The translations under genes and the position numbers were made by a program. DNA of 64,000 bases from Desmospora profundinema (GTDB lineage Bacteria > Bacillota > Bacilli > Thermoactinomycetales > DSM-45169), in assembly GCF_031454155.1 (NCBI RefSeq), contig NZ_JAVDQG010000001.1, positions 434,001 to 498,000 on the forward strand, written 5' to 3'. Below are positions 8,312 to 17,179 of this stretch, one piece after another (positions within the stretch are counted from its first letter, which is position 1; every line of letters begins with the position of its first letter). The notes under the pieces were generated by a model, which worked only from the letters and a program-made list of their open reading frames with translations, did no database searches and was not told the origin of the DNA.

Positions 8312-8512
8312 ATGATTGAAGGTACCGTGAAGTGGTTCAATGCTGAAAAAGGGTTTGGGTTTATCGAAGTGGAAGGCCGGGACGATGTATTCGTCCATTA
8401 TTCCGCAATCAGTGCTGAAGGTTTCAAATCCCTGGACGAAGGCGACAAAGTCCAGTTTGAAATCACCCAAGGCAACCGTGGTGACCAAGCTCAAAACGTG
8501 GTGAAGCTGTAA
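8312..8512 (+). CDS. Cold-shock protein, single CSD domain
   Basis: 66 residues from the ATG at 8312, which has TTGGAGG upstream. The protein is [21 protein letters not shown]...DVFVHYSAI..., with the RNP1 (KGFGFIE) and RNP2 (VFVHY) motifs of CspA-type single-stranded nucleic acid chaperones. It starts after a long structured leader, as is usual for cold-shock genes. A frame open to 8240 would add 24 residues from the leader hairpin and is not credible. Confidence 0.96.
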   Translation: MIEGTVKWFNAEKGFGFIEVEGRDDVFVHYSAISAEGFKSLDEGDKVQFEITQGNRGDQAQNVVKL

Positions 8513-8528
8513 GGCGGATCCCCTTACG

Positions 8529-8561
8529 GAATGCTGACATTTTGTCAGCATTCTTTTTTTT
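8529..8561 (+). terminator. Terminator of the cold-shock gene
   Basis: A 10-bp perfect stem (GAATGCTGAC / GTCAGCATTC) with a 5-nt loop and a run of eight T. Confidence 0.92.
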
Positions 8562-8603
8562 GGGGTCCCGCCAGCCATTTAACAAAACCTTACACCATGC
8601 GAT

Positions 8604-8875
8604 TCATGTTTTTGCTTCATATGCTTTCTTCAAACCTTCGATATCAATCTTTTTCATTTGAAGCAGTGCTTGCATCACTCTTTGTGATTTTACAGGATCG
8701 GGATCATTCAACATCTCCCCTAAGACGACAGGAACAATTTGCCACGATACGCCATACTTGTCTTTTAGCCAGCCGCATGGTTCTTTTTCTCCCCCTCAGA
8801 AAGCTTTTCCCACAGCTCATCTACTTTCTCCTGGGTCTCGCAGTTAACGAAAAACGATATAGAAGGCGAGAATAA
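8604..8875 (-). pseudogene. Remnant of a VOC-family (PhnB-like) gene
   Basis: Two adjoining minus-strand frames give [25 protein letters not shown] and then [17 protein letters not shown]... [38 protein letters not shown]. This is the C-terminal half of a PhnB-type glyoxalase/VOC protein. A one-base slip in the G5/A5 run at 8782-8796 separates the frames, and the N-terminal half is missing. No start codon or ribosome site is present, so I take it as a broken and truncated gene. Confidence 0.8.
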
Positions 8876-8982
8876 GTCGTGATTTCTTCTGGATTGCTCC
8901 TTTTATATCTTCAAGCTTCCCATCGATTCCCGTTTGAAGCAGGTTATGTTGAATCTCCTTATTTCCCATACGGGAAACAAGG

Positions 8983-9013
8983 AAATGGCTCCTGTAGAAT
9001 ACAGGAGCCATTT
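8983..9013 (-). terminator. Hairpin downstream of aspB, probable terminator
   Basis: A 13-bp perfect stem (AAATGGCTCCTGT / ACAGGAGCCATTT) with a 5-nt loop lies 78 nt after the aspB stop. The minus-strand side continues CCTTGTTTCCC, a weak T tract. A second, imperfect stem (CCTTATTTCCC...GGGAAACAAGG) lies just beyond at 8958-8983. Confidence 0.55.
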
Positions 9014-9073
9014 AGAGAGAACGACTGATGAGATTTTTAAGGGTTTACTTTTAAAGTACGTGTACTTACAAAA

Positions 9074-9099
9074 CATAAGTCTCGCCTAGGTCACTTCGC
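9074..9099 (-). repeat. Fragment of the interspersed repeat, overlapping the aspB stop codon
   Basis: 24 of 26 bases match positions 47520-47545 in inverted orientation, including an exact 18-nt match at 9082-9099. The last two aspB codons and the stop lie within it. Confidence 0.6.
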
Positions 9100-10263
9100 G
9101 ATAAAGGACTCCATGCGATCCATTGCTTTTTCCAGCTCTCCCATGGATGTGGCATAAGAGAGACGTACATGGTCAGGAGAGCCAAAAGCGGATCCCGGAA
9201 CCAAAGCCACTTTTTTCTTCTCCAGCATGGCTTTCACCCAATCATCCACCGAGTCGAAACCCGCTTCGGCCGCCGCTTGCGCCACGTTGGCAAACACGTA
9301 GAACGCTCCTTGCGGGGTATCAACGGATACACCGGGCATCCGGCTCAATCGTTCCACCACATAGTCGCGCCGCTCGCGGAAGGCTTTTTTCATTTCCGCC
9401 ACCGGTGTCTGGTCTCCGTTAAGGGCCTCCAGAGCAGCATATTGAGCGACAGAGGTGGGGTTGGAAGTGCTGTGACTGGCCAAGCTGGTCATCGCCTTGA
9501 TGATGCGGGCGTCGCCGGCAGCGTAGCCGATCCGCCACCCCGTCATGGAATAGGTTTTGGAGACGCCGTTGATGATGACCGTCCGGTCCTTCAGTCCGTT
9601 TAGGGTAGCGATGCTGACGTGGTGTTGATCCCCGTAAATCAATTCTTCGTAGATTTCATCCGAAAAGATCAAAAGGTCGTTTTCCCGGCAGACTTCACCG
9701 AGTGATTGTAACTCTTCGGCGGTATACATCGCTCCGGTGGGGTTGGACGGACTGTTGATCAAAAAGGCCACGGTACGGTCAGTAATCGCTTCCTTCAGCT
9801 GCTCCACCGTCACCTTGAACCCATTTTCCTCCCTGCTCTCAATCACCACGGGCACACCACCAGCCAGCTTCACCTGCTCGATATAGCTCACCCAGTACGG
9901 CGCGGGAACAATGACTTCGTCTCCCGGATCCAGGGTCACCTGAAACAAGTTGTAGAGGGCATGCTTGGCGCCCACTGTCACCGTCACTTCGTCACGGCTG
10001 TAGGTGAGGCCGTTATCCCGCTCGAACTTGGCGATAATCGCATCCTTCAGTTCCGACACGCCGCCTGCGGGTGTATACTTGGTCTGCCCCTCCCGCATAG
10101 CGCGGTCAGCGGCTTCCAGGATCGGTTCGGGAGTGTTGAAATCCGGTTCACCCGCACCCAAACCGATGACATCGTGGCCCTGCTGGCGCAACGATTTGGC
10201 CATGGCTGTTACCTCAATCGTTTTGGAAGGGGTTAACTGTTGCACGCGTTGAGACAATTTCAT
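9091..10263 (-). CDS. aspB: Aspartate aminotransferase, class I PLP enzyme
   Basis: 390 residues. K236 in NGVSKTYSMTGWRIGY is the PLP lysine; NPTGAMY and the C-terminal arginine region (VRLSYA) bind cofactor and substrate. The enzyme interconverts aspartate and 2-oxoglutarate with oxaloacetate and glutamate in the cytoplasm. The start is ATG with GAGGAG upstream. It follows ackA by 54 nt and is probably in the same transcript as hbd and ackA. Its stop codon is inside a repeat fragment also found at 47.5 kb. Confidence 0.93.
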   Translation of the reverse strand: MKLSQRVQQLTPSKTIEVTAMAKSLRQQGHDVIGLGAGEPDFNTPEPILEAADRAMREGQTKYTPAGGVSELKDAIIAKFERDNGLTYSRDEVTVTVGAKHALYNLFQVTLDPGDEVIVPAPYWVSYIEQVKLAGGVPVVIESREENGFKVTVEQLKEAITDRTVAFLINSPSNPTGAMYTAEELQSLGEVCRENDLLIFSDEIYEELIYGDQHHVSIATLNGLKDRTVIINGVSKTYSMTGWRIGYAAGDARIIKAMTSLASHSTSNPTSVAQYAALEALNGDQTPVAEMKKAFRERRDYVVERLSRMPGVSVDTPQGAFYVFANVAQAAAEAGFDSVDDWVKAMLEKKKVALVPGSAFGSPDHVRLSYATSMGELEKAMDRMESFIAK

Positions 10264-10317
10264 CGATGAAAGGGCTCCTCTCTGCTTCTGGTCGCCATCA
10301 TTGTACCACAGACCGTC

Positions 10318-11523
10318 TTACAATGCGCTTTCCACCAGTCGTTTTGTCTCACGAGCAATCATCAATTCCTCATCTGTGGGAATAACCAACACCTTCACCT
10401 TTGATTCCGGCGTGCTAATCACCTGAGGACCGCGGGGAAGGTGAGCATTTTTCTCCTTATCCAGTTCTACCCCGAGGTAGGTTAGTGCGCGGCAGGTCCA
10501 TTCCCGGACCAGCGATGCGTTCTCCCCCACTCCGGCGGTAAAGATAATCGCGTCCACTCCGTCCATCGAGGCTGCATATGCGCCGATGGTTTTTCGCAAG
10601 CGATACGTATACATCTGAAGAGCCAGTTTGGCTTGCTTGTTGCCTTCAAACGTACCTTCCACGATCTCCCGCATATCACTGGAGAGGCCCGACACACCAA
10701 TGAGACCGCTGTGTTTGTTCATCATGGAGGTCACTTCCCCCAGGGTCAGCTCCTCCTTGGCCATGACAAACGGAACAATGGCCGGATCGATATCCCCGCA
10801 GCGCGTCCCCATCATCAATCCTTCCAGAGGAGTCATCCCCATACTGGTGTCCACCGATTTGCCGTCTTGAATGGCGGTACAGCTGGCCCCGTTTCCAATA
10901 TGACAGGAGATCAGCTTTAAGGTTTCCAGAGGCTGTTCCAACAGAGCGGCCGCTTGTTGCGACACATATTGGTGTGATGTCCCGTGGAATCCGTAACGGC
11001 GTACCTTGTGCTTGTTGTACAGCACCCGAGGCAACGCGTAAAGATAAGCATAGTCCGGCATGGTCTGATGAAACGCCGTATCGAACACCGCCACGTGCTC
11101 CGCATGGGGCAGGTGATGACGGGCAGCATGGATTCCCGACAGATTCGGGGGGTTATGTAGCGGAGCCAGGTCCACATTCTCCTGTATGGCCCTCACCACA
11201 TCGGCATCAATCCGCACCGATTCGGAAAAGGACTCCCCTCCGTGCACCACCCGGTGCCCCACGGCTGCCACTTCCTCTACCGACTGGAGAACTCCCGACT
11301 CCCGGTCCACCAACAGGGCCAGTACCTTATTCAACCCTTGCCGATGATCCAAGATCTCCGCGGTCTCCACCCACGGCTCTCGGTCCGTCACCCGGTGGGT
11401 CAAAATAGAGCGGTCCGAGCCGATGCGCTCCACCAATCCCTTAGCCAATACATCTTCCCGATCCATATCGAACAACTCGTATTTGATCGACGAACTGCCG
11501 CAGTTGATCACCAGCACTTTCAC
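10318..11523 (-). CDS. ackA: Acetate kinase
   Basis: 401 residues starting MKVLVINCGSSSIKYELFDM, the acetate/butyrate kinase phosphate-binding motif, with the second signature RYGFHGTSHQYV. It makes ATP and acetate from acetyl phosphate, or the reverse. The start is a GTG that overlaps the hbd stop (GTGA), so the two genes are translationally coupled. The length fits acetate kinase better than butyrate kinase, though its link to 3-hydroxybutyryl-CoA dehydrogenase makes acyl-phosphate specificity worth checking. Confidence 0.93.
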   Translation of the reverse strand: MKVLVINCGSSSIKYELFDMDREDVLAKGLVERIGSDRSILTHRVTDREPWVETAEILDHRQGLNKVLALLVDRESGVLQSVEEVAAVGHRVVHGGESFSESVRIDADVVRAIQENVDLAPLHNPPNLSGIHAARHHLPHAEHVAVFDTAFHQTMPDYAYLYALPRVLYNKHKVRRYGFHGTSHQYVSQQAAALLEQPLETLKLISCHIGNGASCTAIQDGKSVDTSMGMTPLEGLMMGTRCGDIDPAIVPFVMAKEELTLGEVTSMMNKHSGLIGVSGLSSDMREIVEGTFEGNKQAKLALQMYTYRLRKTIGAYAASMDGVDAIIFTAGVGENASLVREWTCRALTYLGVELDKEKNAHLPRGPQVISTPESKVKVLVIPTDEELMIARETKRLVESAL

Positions 11524-12410
11524 CGCGGTCCCTCCTTCCCGATACGATCCCCGTCTTCGTCATACCGGAAAAACCCTTCTCCTGTTTTCACACCCAAGTG
11601 TCCCGCCCGCACCATCTTCTTCAGAAGCGGAGCGGGCCGGAACTTGTTGTCTCCATATTCTCGGAACAGTCGTTCCATCGCCGCCAGAACCGAATCCAAC
11701 CCAAAACGGTCCGCCATTTCCAACGGACCGTATGCAAACTGATATCCGCGCTTCATCGCCGTATCGATCGCTTCCGGCGAAGCCACCCCTTCCATCAAGG
11801 TGTATAACGCTTCATTGATCAGGATGACAATCAGCCGTGTCGTCACAAAGCCGGGGGATTCGTATACCTCCACCCCAACCAGATGAATTTGTTCCAGCAG
11901 CGCTTTCACTTCGTCCACGGTTTCCGGACTCGTCTTCAACCCGCGGACCACCTCCACCAGATCCACACGGGTCGTGGGGTGAACAAAATGAAGGCCGATC
12001 ACCCGTTCGGGGCGCCGAGTGACGGCCGCCAATTCGGTTAAACTTAAAGTGGAGGTATTGCTGGCCAATATCGTGTCTGCAGGACACAAGCGGTCGCAGC
12101 GGTCAAACACTTCTTTTTTGGCTTCCAAATCCTCCGTAATGGTTTCAATTACCAGATCGGCGTGATGAAGCGGTGTATCTTCATCGGTAAAATGAATGCG
12201 GGAAAGAATCGCTTTTTTCTCCGCCTGGGTAATTCCCCATTTGGAAAGCTGCTTGTCCAGACTCAACTCAATGAAGTGACGCGCCTGTTCCGCCAGCGCT
12301 TGTGTTTTTTCGATTACACTCACCTCAAAACCTTTCGTGGACAACAACTCCGCGATTCCTTGGCCCATCGTGCCACCGCCGTATACGACGATGTGTTGAA
12401 TATCCGACAA
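11520..12410 (-). CDS. 3-hydroxybutyryl-CoA dehydrogenase
   Basis: 296 residues with the NAD-binding motif VVYGGGTMGQG near residue 9 and the HAD signature LHFVHPTTRVDLVEVVRG. It oxidises 3-hydroxyacyl-CoA to 3-oxoacyl-CoA in fatty acid breakdown or butanoate metabolism. The start is TTG with AAGGAG about 10 nt upstream; there is no better ATG. It is coupled by a 4-nt overlap to ackA, which suggests that acyl-CoA and acetyl phosphate metabolism are expressed together. Confidence 0.9.
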   Translation of the reverse strand: MSDIQHIVVYGGGTMGQGIAELLSTKGFEVSVIEKTQALAEQARHFIELSLDKQLSKWGITQAEKKAILSRIHFTDEDTPLHHADLVIETITEDLEAKKEVFDRCDRLCPADTILASNTSTLSLTELAAVTRRPERVIGLHFVHPTTRVDLVEVVRGLKTSPETVDEVKALLEQIHLVGVEVYESPGFVTTRLIVILINEALYTLMEGVASPEAIDTAMKRGYQFAYGPLEMADRFGLDSVLAAMERLFREYGDNKFRPAPLLKKMVRAGHLGVKTGEGFFRYDEDGDRIGKEGPR

Positions 12411-12470
12411 AACCCATTCTCCTTCCTAACATTCAGCCCCCTGATTATAAAAGGGAACCTTCCCGCAGGA

Positions 12471-13973
12471 TTACGTGTTGGCCGCTGCGGGTTCTTGCGT
12501 ATAAGGCTTCAATATTTCCCGGAATTGATCTCCTGACAACACCTCTTCTGTTAACAGGATCGGAAGAGCAGCGTCAAAGACCGGGGAATAACGATCCAAC
12601 AGCCGGACCGTCTGATCATGAAGTTCCTTTAGTATCTTAGCAGATTCTTGATGGAGTGTCTCATGGGACACCAAATCTTTATCAATGATTCCCAAATCCG
12701 ACAAACCTGCTTCGATTAACGATCGGGTGTAGCGATTCGCTTGTTCGTAATCGTTTTTAGCACCAGTGGAGCGGTTGCGGTATACCTGTTCTTCTGCAGC
12801 TGCACCGGCCAAACAAATCATAATTTGGTCTTCGATGTGCTTTCGGGTATAAAGATAACGATCCTGTCCAGGATGGTGGCGTACGTATCCCAATGCTTGT
12901 CCCCGGGGCGACAACGATACTTGGGATACGGAGCCAGGGCGTACCCATTCGGACATGATGGCATGTCCCAATTCATGGATGGCCACCCGTTCCCGCTCTT
13001 CCTGGGTGGTTTCCCGGTCCGTTTTTTCCCCCATCATCACCTTGTCAATCGCCAGAGAAAGGTGCTCCTGACGAATCGTCTCACTGCCGTCCCGCATCGC
13101 ATAAATGGCCGCTTCATTGGTCAGACTCTCCAACTGGGCCCCGGAAAAGCCGAATGTTTCCACGGCGACTTGTTCCAACTCCACCTCGTCCGCCAGAGGT
13201 TTATTCTGGATATGCAATTCCAGGATGGACAAGCGTGCTTTTTTATCCGGTAAGTCCACCGTAATGTGTCGATCGAAACGTCCAGGGCGCAACAACGCGG
13301 AATCCAGCATATCTTTACGGTTGGTTGCTGCCACCACCAACACTTGAACCTCTTGGTCGGTGGCGATCCCGTCCATCTCGGTCAGCAATTGATTTAATGT
13401 CTGGTCATATTCCCGATGCTGAGCACCTGCCCGTTGACCACCGATGACATCAATTTCGTCGATAAATACGATCGCACTCTGTTTCCCGTTTTTCTTTGCC
13501 TCTTTACGGGCTTCCTGAAACAACTCCCGGATCCGTTGGGCACCCACACCCACATACATCTCGATAAATTCGCTTCCCGATGTGGAAACAAACACAGAAT
13601 CGGTGTAGTGAGCAGCCGCTTTGGCCATCAGCGTTTTACCCGTTCCCGGAGGGCCGGACAACAGGATCCCCTTAATGGGTCGAATCCCGTATTGCCGGAT
13701 CCGATTCCGGTGAATCAAAAAATCGAGTGCTTCCCGCAGTTCTTTTTTGGCTCGTTCTTGCCCTCCGATCTGATCAAACGAAATCGTCGGAACCGCGTCC
13801 TTTTGATAGAGACGTTTCTTTTTTCCTGTCCCCAAACCGGGGCGAGAACGCATCACGAACCATACCAAACCGGCAATCGCGGCAAGAACCAACACCGGTA
13901 CAGGGCTAAATCCCAAGTACCACAAAAAGACCAAGACAGCCGGGGCTGTTCCCGCCGTGATTCCTTTACCCAT
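12471..13973 (-). CDS. FtsH-like membrane AAA+ zinc metalloprotease, short form
   Basis: 500 residues. Two membrane helices (about 10-42) lie back to back; the roughly 70-residue outside domain of housekeeping FtsH is missing. Walker A GPPGTGKT is at 107-114, the pore loop is FIEMYVGVGA, Walker B is IVFIDEID at 168-175, and there is a second region of homology NRKDMLDSALLRPGRFD. The protease site is HELGH at 333-337 (usual HEAGH), with the likely third zinc ligand D408 in GAKNDYEQA. It overlaps the preceding membrane protein gene by 8 nt. Proteolysis of membrane proteins is inferred from the family. Confidence 0.9.
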   Translation of the reverse strand: MGKGITAGTAPAVLVFLWYLGFSPVPVLVLAAIAGLVWFVMRSRPGLGTGKKKRLYQKDAVPTISFDQIGGQERAKKELREALDFLIHRNRIRQYGIRPIKGILLSGPPGTGKTLMAKAAAHYTDSVFVSTSGSEFIEMYVGVGAQRIRELFQEARKEAKKNGKQSAIVFIDEIDVIGGQRAGAQHREYDQTLNQLLTEMDGIATDQEVQVLVVAATNRKDMLDSALLRPGRFDRHITVDLPDKKARLSILELHIQNKPLADEVELEQVAVETFGFSGAQLESLTNEAAIYAMRDGSETIRQEHLSLAIDKVMMGEKTDRETTQEERERVAIHELGHAIMSEWVRPGSVSQVSLSPRGQALGYVRHHPGQDRYLYTRKHIEDQIMICLAGAAAEEQVYRNRSTGAKNDYEQANRYTRSLIEAGLSDLGIIDKDLVSHETLHQESAKILKELHDQTVRLLDRYSPVFDAALPILLTEEVLSGDQFREILKPYTQEPAAANT

Positions 13974-14493
13974 TATCCTTCACCCCACTTTCCCTCTTAT
14001 GCAGGGGAAGAATTTGATACATCCGCGCGTCTCCCCGCTTGATTTCCACATACAAATGGGTCTCGTCCATAGCAACCTGACTTTCGGCTCCGGAGGGAGT
14101 GAATGTTTTCACCGCTTCCGGGATATTCGAATACTGTTGGTTAGCCAGACCCTCCTTTACACCAAAAAGCATTTCGTTCCATGCTTGTGTAAGCACATCA
14201 TCCGGCCGATCAATCAATTCTATTTCCAACAGGCGCCCTCCCGCAATCGTCGTCAGTTGTTCCCGCAAGGATGGATAATCCCGTGTTAATGAAAAATCGG
14301 AATCGGTTTCCAAGCGGATGCTGATCCGGTCGGGAGACACCTCTTTTTTCTTCAGTGTGACATGAGGGGTTTGTGCCACCGTCTCTTCAATGGGACGGTC
14401 CACCTGTGTCCATTGGTAGGCCGTGTATCCCCCGAACAGTACTGCCAAGGCCACAACGAGAGCTGTCACGGCCACGGGCCAACGAATGGACAT
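13966..14493 (-). CDS. Membrane-anchored hypothetical protein coupled to the FtsH-like protease
   Basis: 175 residues from the ATG at 14493, preceded by GGAGGGGGAAGG; a longer frame to 14574 runs into the upstream terminator. One N-terminal helix (residues 5-28) is followed by a soluble domain presumably outside the cell. I recognise no family. The 8-nt overlap with the protease gene implies tight co-expression, so it could be an adaptor, substrate or regulator. The role is inference only. Confidence 0.75.
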   Translation of the reverse strand: MSIRWPVAVTALVVALAVLFGGYTAYQWTQVDRPIEETVAQTPHVTLKKKEVSPDRISIRLETDSDFSLTRDYPSLREQLTTIAGGRLLEIELIDRPDDVLTQAWNEMLFGVKEGLANQQYSNIPEAVKTFTPSGAESQVAMDETHLYVEIKRGDARMYQILPLHKRESGVKDNG

Positions 14494-14561
14494 CACCTTC
14501 CCCCTCCTTTCTACCCGATATATCAGAAATAACAATAATAGTATATCACATAATATATACT

Positions 14562-14602
14562 CAGACAGGAGCACCGCTGGAATCCTGCGGTGCTCCTGTC
14601 TG
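14562..14602 (-). terminator. Strong hairpin between the lipoprotein and the membrane-protein gene
   Basis: A 16-bp perfect stem with a 9-nt loop lies directly after the lipoprotein stop. The minus-strand tail (AGTATATATTATG) is T-poor, so it may be an inefficient terminator or mRNA stabiliser. Confidence 0.6.
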
Positions 14603-14613
14603 GGGTTATCGCC

Positions 14614-15282
14614 CTATTTATCGGATTTAAACGTGTATCGGATCGTTTCGCTGGAATCACTCTCTTCTAATGGAATGATTTGCATGACCATCTCACGTAA
14701 CTCGGTTTCATCAAATTGAAACCGATAACGAAAGATAAACTTGCGACTGGCTTGGCTGGCAGCCCCTTCATGGTATGCTTCTCCCATCCACCGACCCAGT
14801 TTATCCCCCATCTCTTCTTTATTCAGATCCGCCACATACCAATCCTGACCGTCTTTTGTCTCCGTACTCACCCGTTGAACGGACTCGCGCACCAACTTCA
14901 TATGGTCCCGGGGAGAGACCAATCCAAATTGACGGGTGGTCAACGTTTCAGTCTGCTCTCCATGAGTTAAATGGATGGTTCCATCTTCCTGTTCAATTCG
15001 GATCGTTTCCTCTTCCTCATCGGCACTGATCAGTATCCATTTTCCGTCCGTTTCTTTCCCTTTAAAGGGAGTGCCGTCTTGTAGCTTCAACGTGAATACC
15101 ACTTCTTCCCGCTCCATCTGTTCATCCACCCGTTTTAAAAACTGACGACTTTCCCTTTCGGAATGTTCCTCTTTCGTGGATTCTTTCTGCGTCGGTGACG
15201 GTTTGGCCGCCAAATCATCGTTCGTACACCCCAGAAGCCCCGTACAGAGGAGCATGGACAACAGGATCCAACCGATTCGCAC
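14614..15282 (-). CDS. Lipoprotein of unknown function
   Basis: 222 residues from a GTG at 15282 with GGAGGGAGGG upstream. The start MRIGWILLSMLLCTGLLGC is a lipoprotein signal with lipobox LLGC. The charged region that follows has an extended beta-rich character (DGTPFKGKETDGKWILISADEEEE). The longer open frame to 15414 would bury the signal peptide and is rejected. I do not recognise the family. It precedes the FtsH-like pair on the same strand, separated by a strong hairpin. Confidence 0.75.
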   Translation of the reverse strand: MRIGWILLSMLLCTGLLGCTNDDLAAKPSPTQKESTKEEHSERESRQFLKRVDEQMEREEVVFTLKLQDGTPFKGKETDGKWILISADEEEETIRIEQEDGTIHLTHGEQTETLTTRQFGLVSPRDHMKLVRESVQRVSTETKDGQDWYVADLNKEEMGDKLGRWMGEAYHEGAASQASRKFIFRYRFQFDETELREMVMQIIPLEESDSSETIRYTFKSDK

Positions 15283-15433
15283 CGCTGTCCCTCCCTCCAA
15301 ACACACTATAGTCCCAATGTACGAATCCACTGTCCCATATATCACCGAAAGTAAAAAAAGCACCATCAGGTGCAAACAGGAAAATGGGATTTCAATCTGT
15401 GTCGAGGTCAGCACGTACCTTATGAAAAATCAC

Positions 15434-15463
15434 AAAAAAGGCGGAGGCAGCAACAACCTCCGC
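15434..15463 (-). terminator. Minus-strand terminator-like hairpin
   Basis: GCGGAGG / CCTCCGC with a 9-nt loop, followed on the minus strand by CTTTTTTG. It would stop transcripts running from the deaminase gene across the opposing small gene at 15558. Confidence 0.6.
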
Positions 15464-15557
15464 ATCATCCGGATATTCCGCATCCCATTAACAAAAATGT
15501 GTTAGTCATACTCCCTCCGGGGGAGGTGACAATAACAGTACACAAGGAGGTGAGCCA

Positions 15558-15746
15558 ATGGATGCTTTTTCGTCCCCCGGCCGGATCTTGGAGGAGCTTC
15601 ACGGGCACTTCCCCGCCGAGGAACTGGAAGCGATCCAAACCCTTCTCCAGGTCGAGGCTTGGGCGTCTCCCTCCTCACGCCAGAAGAGGGGGGCGGAAGT
15701 GAATATCCCTTTGCGCTATCACCTGGAGATTGAGTTAAGTGAGTAA
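15558..15746 (+). CDS. Small protein, 62 residues
   Basis: The ATG at 15558 has a near-perfect AAGGAGGTGA site. The product has a helical N-terminal half (ILEELHGHFPAEELEAIQTLLQVEAW) and a basic linker. I do not recognise a family. A T-rich terminator for this strand follows at 15800, which supports real transcription, though its stem lies in the opposing deaminase gene. Confidence 0.6.
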   Translation: MDAFSSPGRILEELHGHFPAEELEAIQTLLQVEAWASPSSRQKRGAEVNIPLRYHLEIELSE

Positions 15747-15796
15747 CTTATTTCTATTGTAACTTGATTACTCCTGCCTATACCCCATCCCAGTAA

Positions 15797-17119
15797 TTAC
15801 CTGCCATCATCGGGCAGGTTTTTTTCTGGGGCAATGGCATGAAAAGCCTGTTGGGCCTCCCAGCGTATTTTTTCTTCATCCAGGGTAAGCAGCTGGCGGT
15901 TCCGCATCAACGGACGGCCATCCACATAAACGTCTTGTACATCGGCGCTGGACGCGGCGTAAACCAGGTGGGAGACGAGATCATGAGCCGGTTGCATATG
16001 GGGGCCGGTCAGGTCGACCGAGATGAAATCAGCTTTTTTGCCGGGCTCCAGCGTTCCAATTTCCTTTTCCAGAAAAAGGGCCTCTGCCCCAAATCGGGTT
16101 CCCATCGCCAGTGCCTGAATCGCCGGTACCGCTTCCGGGTTCTGCTCGGCTCCTTTGTGGATGAGTGCAGCCAACTGGATTTCACCCAGCAAGTCCAGAT
16201 TATTGTTACTGGCAGCTCCGTCCGTGCCTAGAGCGGGCTTCAACCCATAGCGGAACATGAGGGAGATCGGTGCGATTCCGCTCCCCAATTTTAAGTTGCT
16301 GCCCGGGTTATGGGAGATCTTGACGCCTCTGTCCGCAAGCAGGGCGATCTCTTCATCATTGACATGGACGGCATGAGCCACCAACGTGGGGCGCCGAAAA
16401 ACACCCAACCGATCCAAATGCTCCACCGGTCGGACTCCATAATCGTTCACATTTTGCTCCACTTCCGCCATCGTTTCCGACAGATGAGTGTGAATCGGTT
16501 GATCGAGGGACTCCGCTTGCTCTACAATTTGGCGGATATAATCAGGAGGACAGGTATAGGGAGCGTGAGGCCCCAGCATGGTTGTAATCCGTCCATCCGC
16601 TCCACCGTCCCAATCCCGCACAAACTGTACAGCCTCTTCCAGTTTGCTTCGTCTTTCCACCTCCGACCCCAGACCGATCACCCCTCTGCACAGACGCGCC
16701 CGTATACCGGAATCCGCCACGACTTGTGCCACTTCATCCATATGGTCGTACATATCGGCAAAACAAGTCGTCCCTCCCCGGATCATCTCCAATACGGCCA
16801 AACGGGTACCTGCCTGCACTTGCTGTGCTTGAAAACGGGCTTCCATCGGCCACATGTGTTTCTCCAGCCATATCTGTAGTGGCAAATCGTCCGCATACCC
16901 TCGCAGAAGTGTCATAGCGGCATGATTATGGGTGTTAACCCAACCCGGAAGCAACAGCCGGTCCTTCATATCCACCAGCTCATCCCATTCCTGCTTCGGC
17001 GGCAACCCGTTACCCACCCAGGCGATCCGGTCTCCATCCACCAGCATCGCGGCGTCGGTGAGCAGGGGCTCCCTCTCCTTCATCGACAATATCGCTCCAC
17101 GGGTAAATAAACGTTTCAT
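15797..17119 (-). CDS. mtaD: 5'-methylthioadenosine/S-adenosylhomocysteine deaminase
   Basis: 440 residues from the ATG at 17119, which has GAAAGGGGG upstream. This is a metal-dependent amidohydrolase: the H64-x-H66 pair is in VNTHNHAAMT, with later ligands in HTHLSETMAEV and GTDGAASNNNLDL. It deaminates adenosine derivatives such as methylthioadenosine or S-adenosylhomocysteine; exact preference is not visible. Its last codons form the stem of a terminator for the opposing small gene. Confidence 0.87.
   Translation of the reverse strand: MKRLFTRGAILSMKEREPLLTDAAMLVDGDRIAWVGNGLPPKQEWDELVDMKDRLLLPGWVNTHNHAAMTLLRGYADDLPLQIWLEKHMWPMEARFQAQQVQAGTRLAVLEMIRGGTTCFADMYDHMDEVAQVVADSGIRARLCRGVIGLGSEVERRSKLEEAVQFVRDWDGGADGRITTMLGPHAPYTCPPDYIRQIVEQAESLDQPIHTHLSETMAEVEQNVNDYGVRPVEHLDRLGVFRRPTLVAHAVHVNDEEIALLADRGVKISHNPGSNLKLGSGIAPISLMFRYGLKPALGTDGAASNNNLDLLGEIQLAALIHKGAEQNPEAVPAIQALAMGTRFGAEALFLEKEIGTLEPGKKADFISVDLTGPHMQPAHDLVSHLVYAASSADVQDVYVDGRPLMRNRQLLTLDEEKIRWEAQQAFHAIAPEKNLPDDGR
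15800..15825 (+). terminator. Plus-strand terminator inside the 3' end of mtaD
   Basis: CCTGCC / GGCAGG with a 7-nt loop and seven T. It ends the transcript of the 62-residue gene and overlaps the coding end of mtaD on the other strand. Confidence 0.8.
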
Positions 17120-17179
17120 CTTTTCCGCCCCCTTTCTGTCTCCCCCACCATAGCCCAAACCCAAACCGGAGACAAGGTT

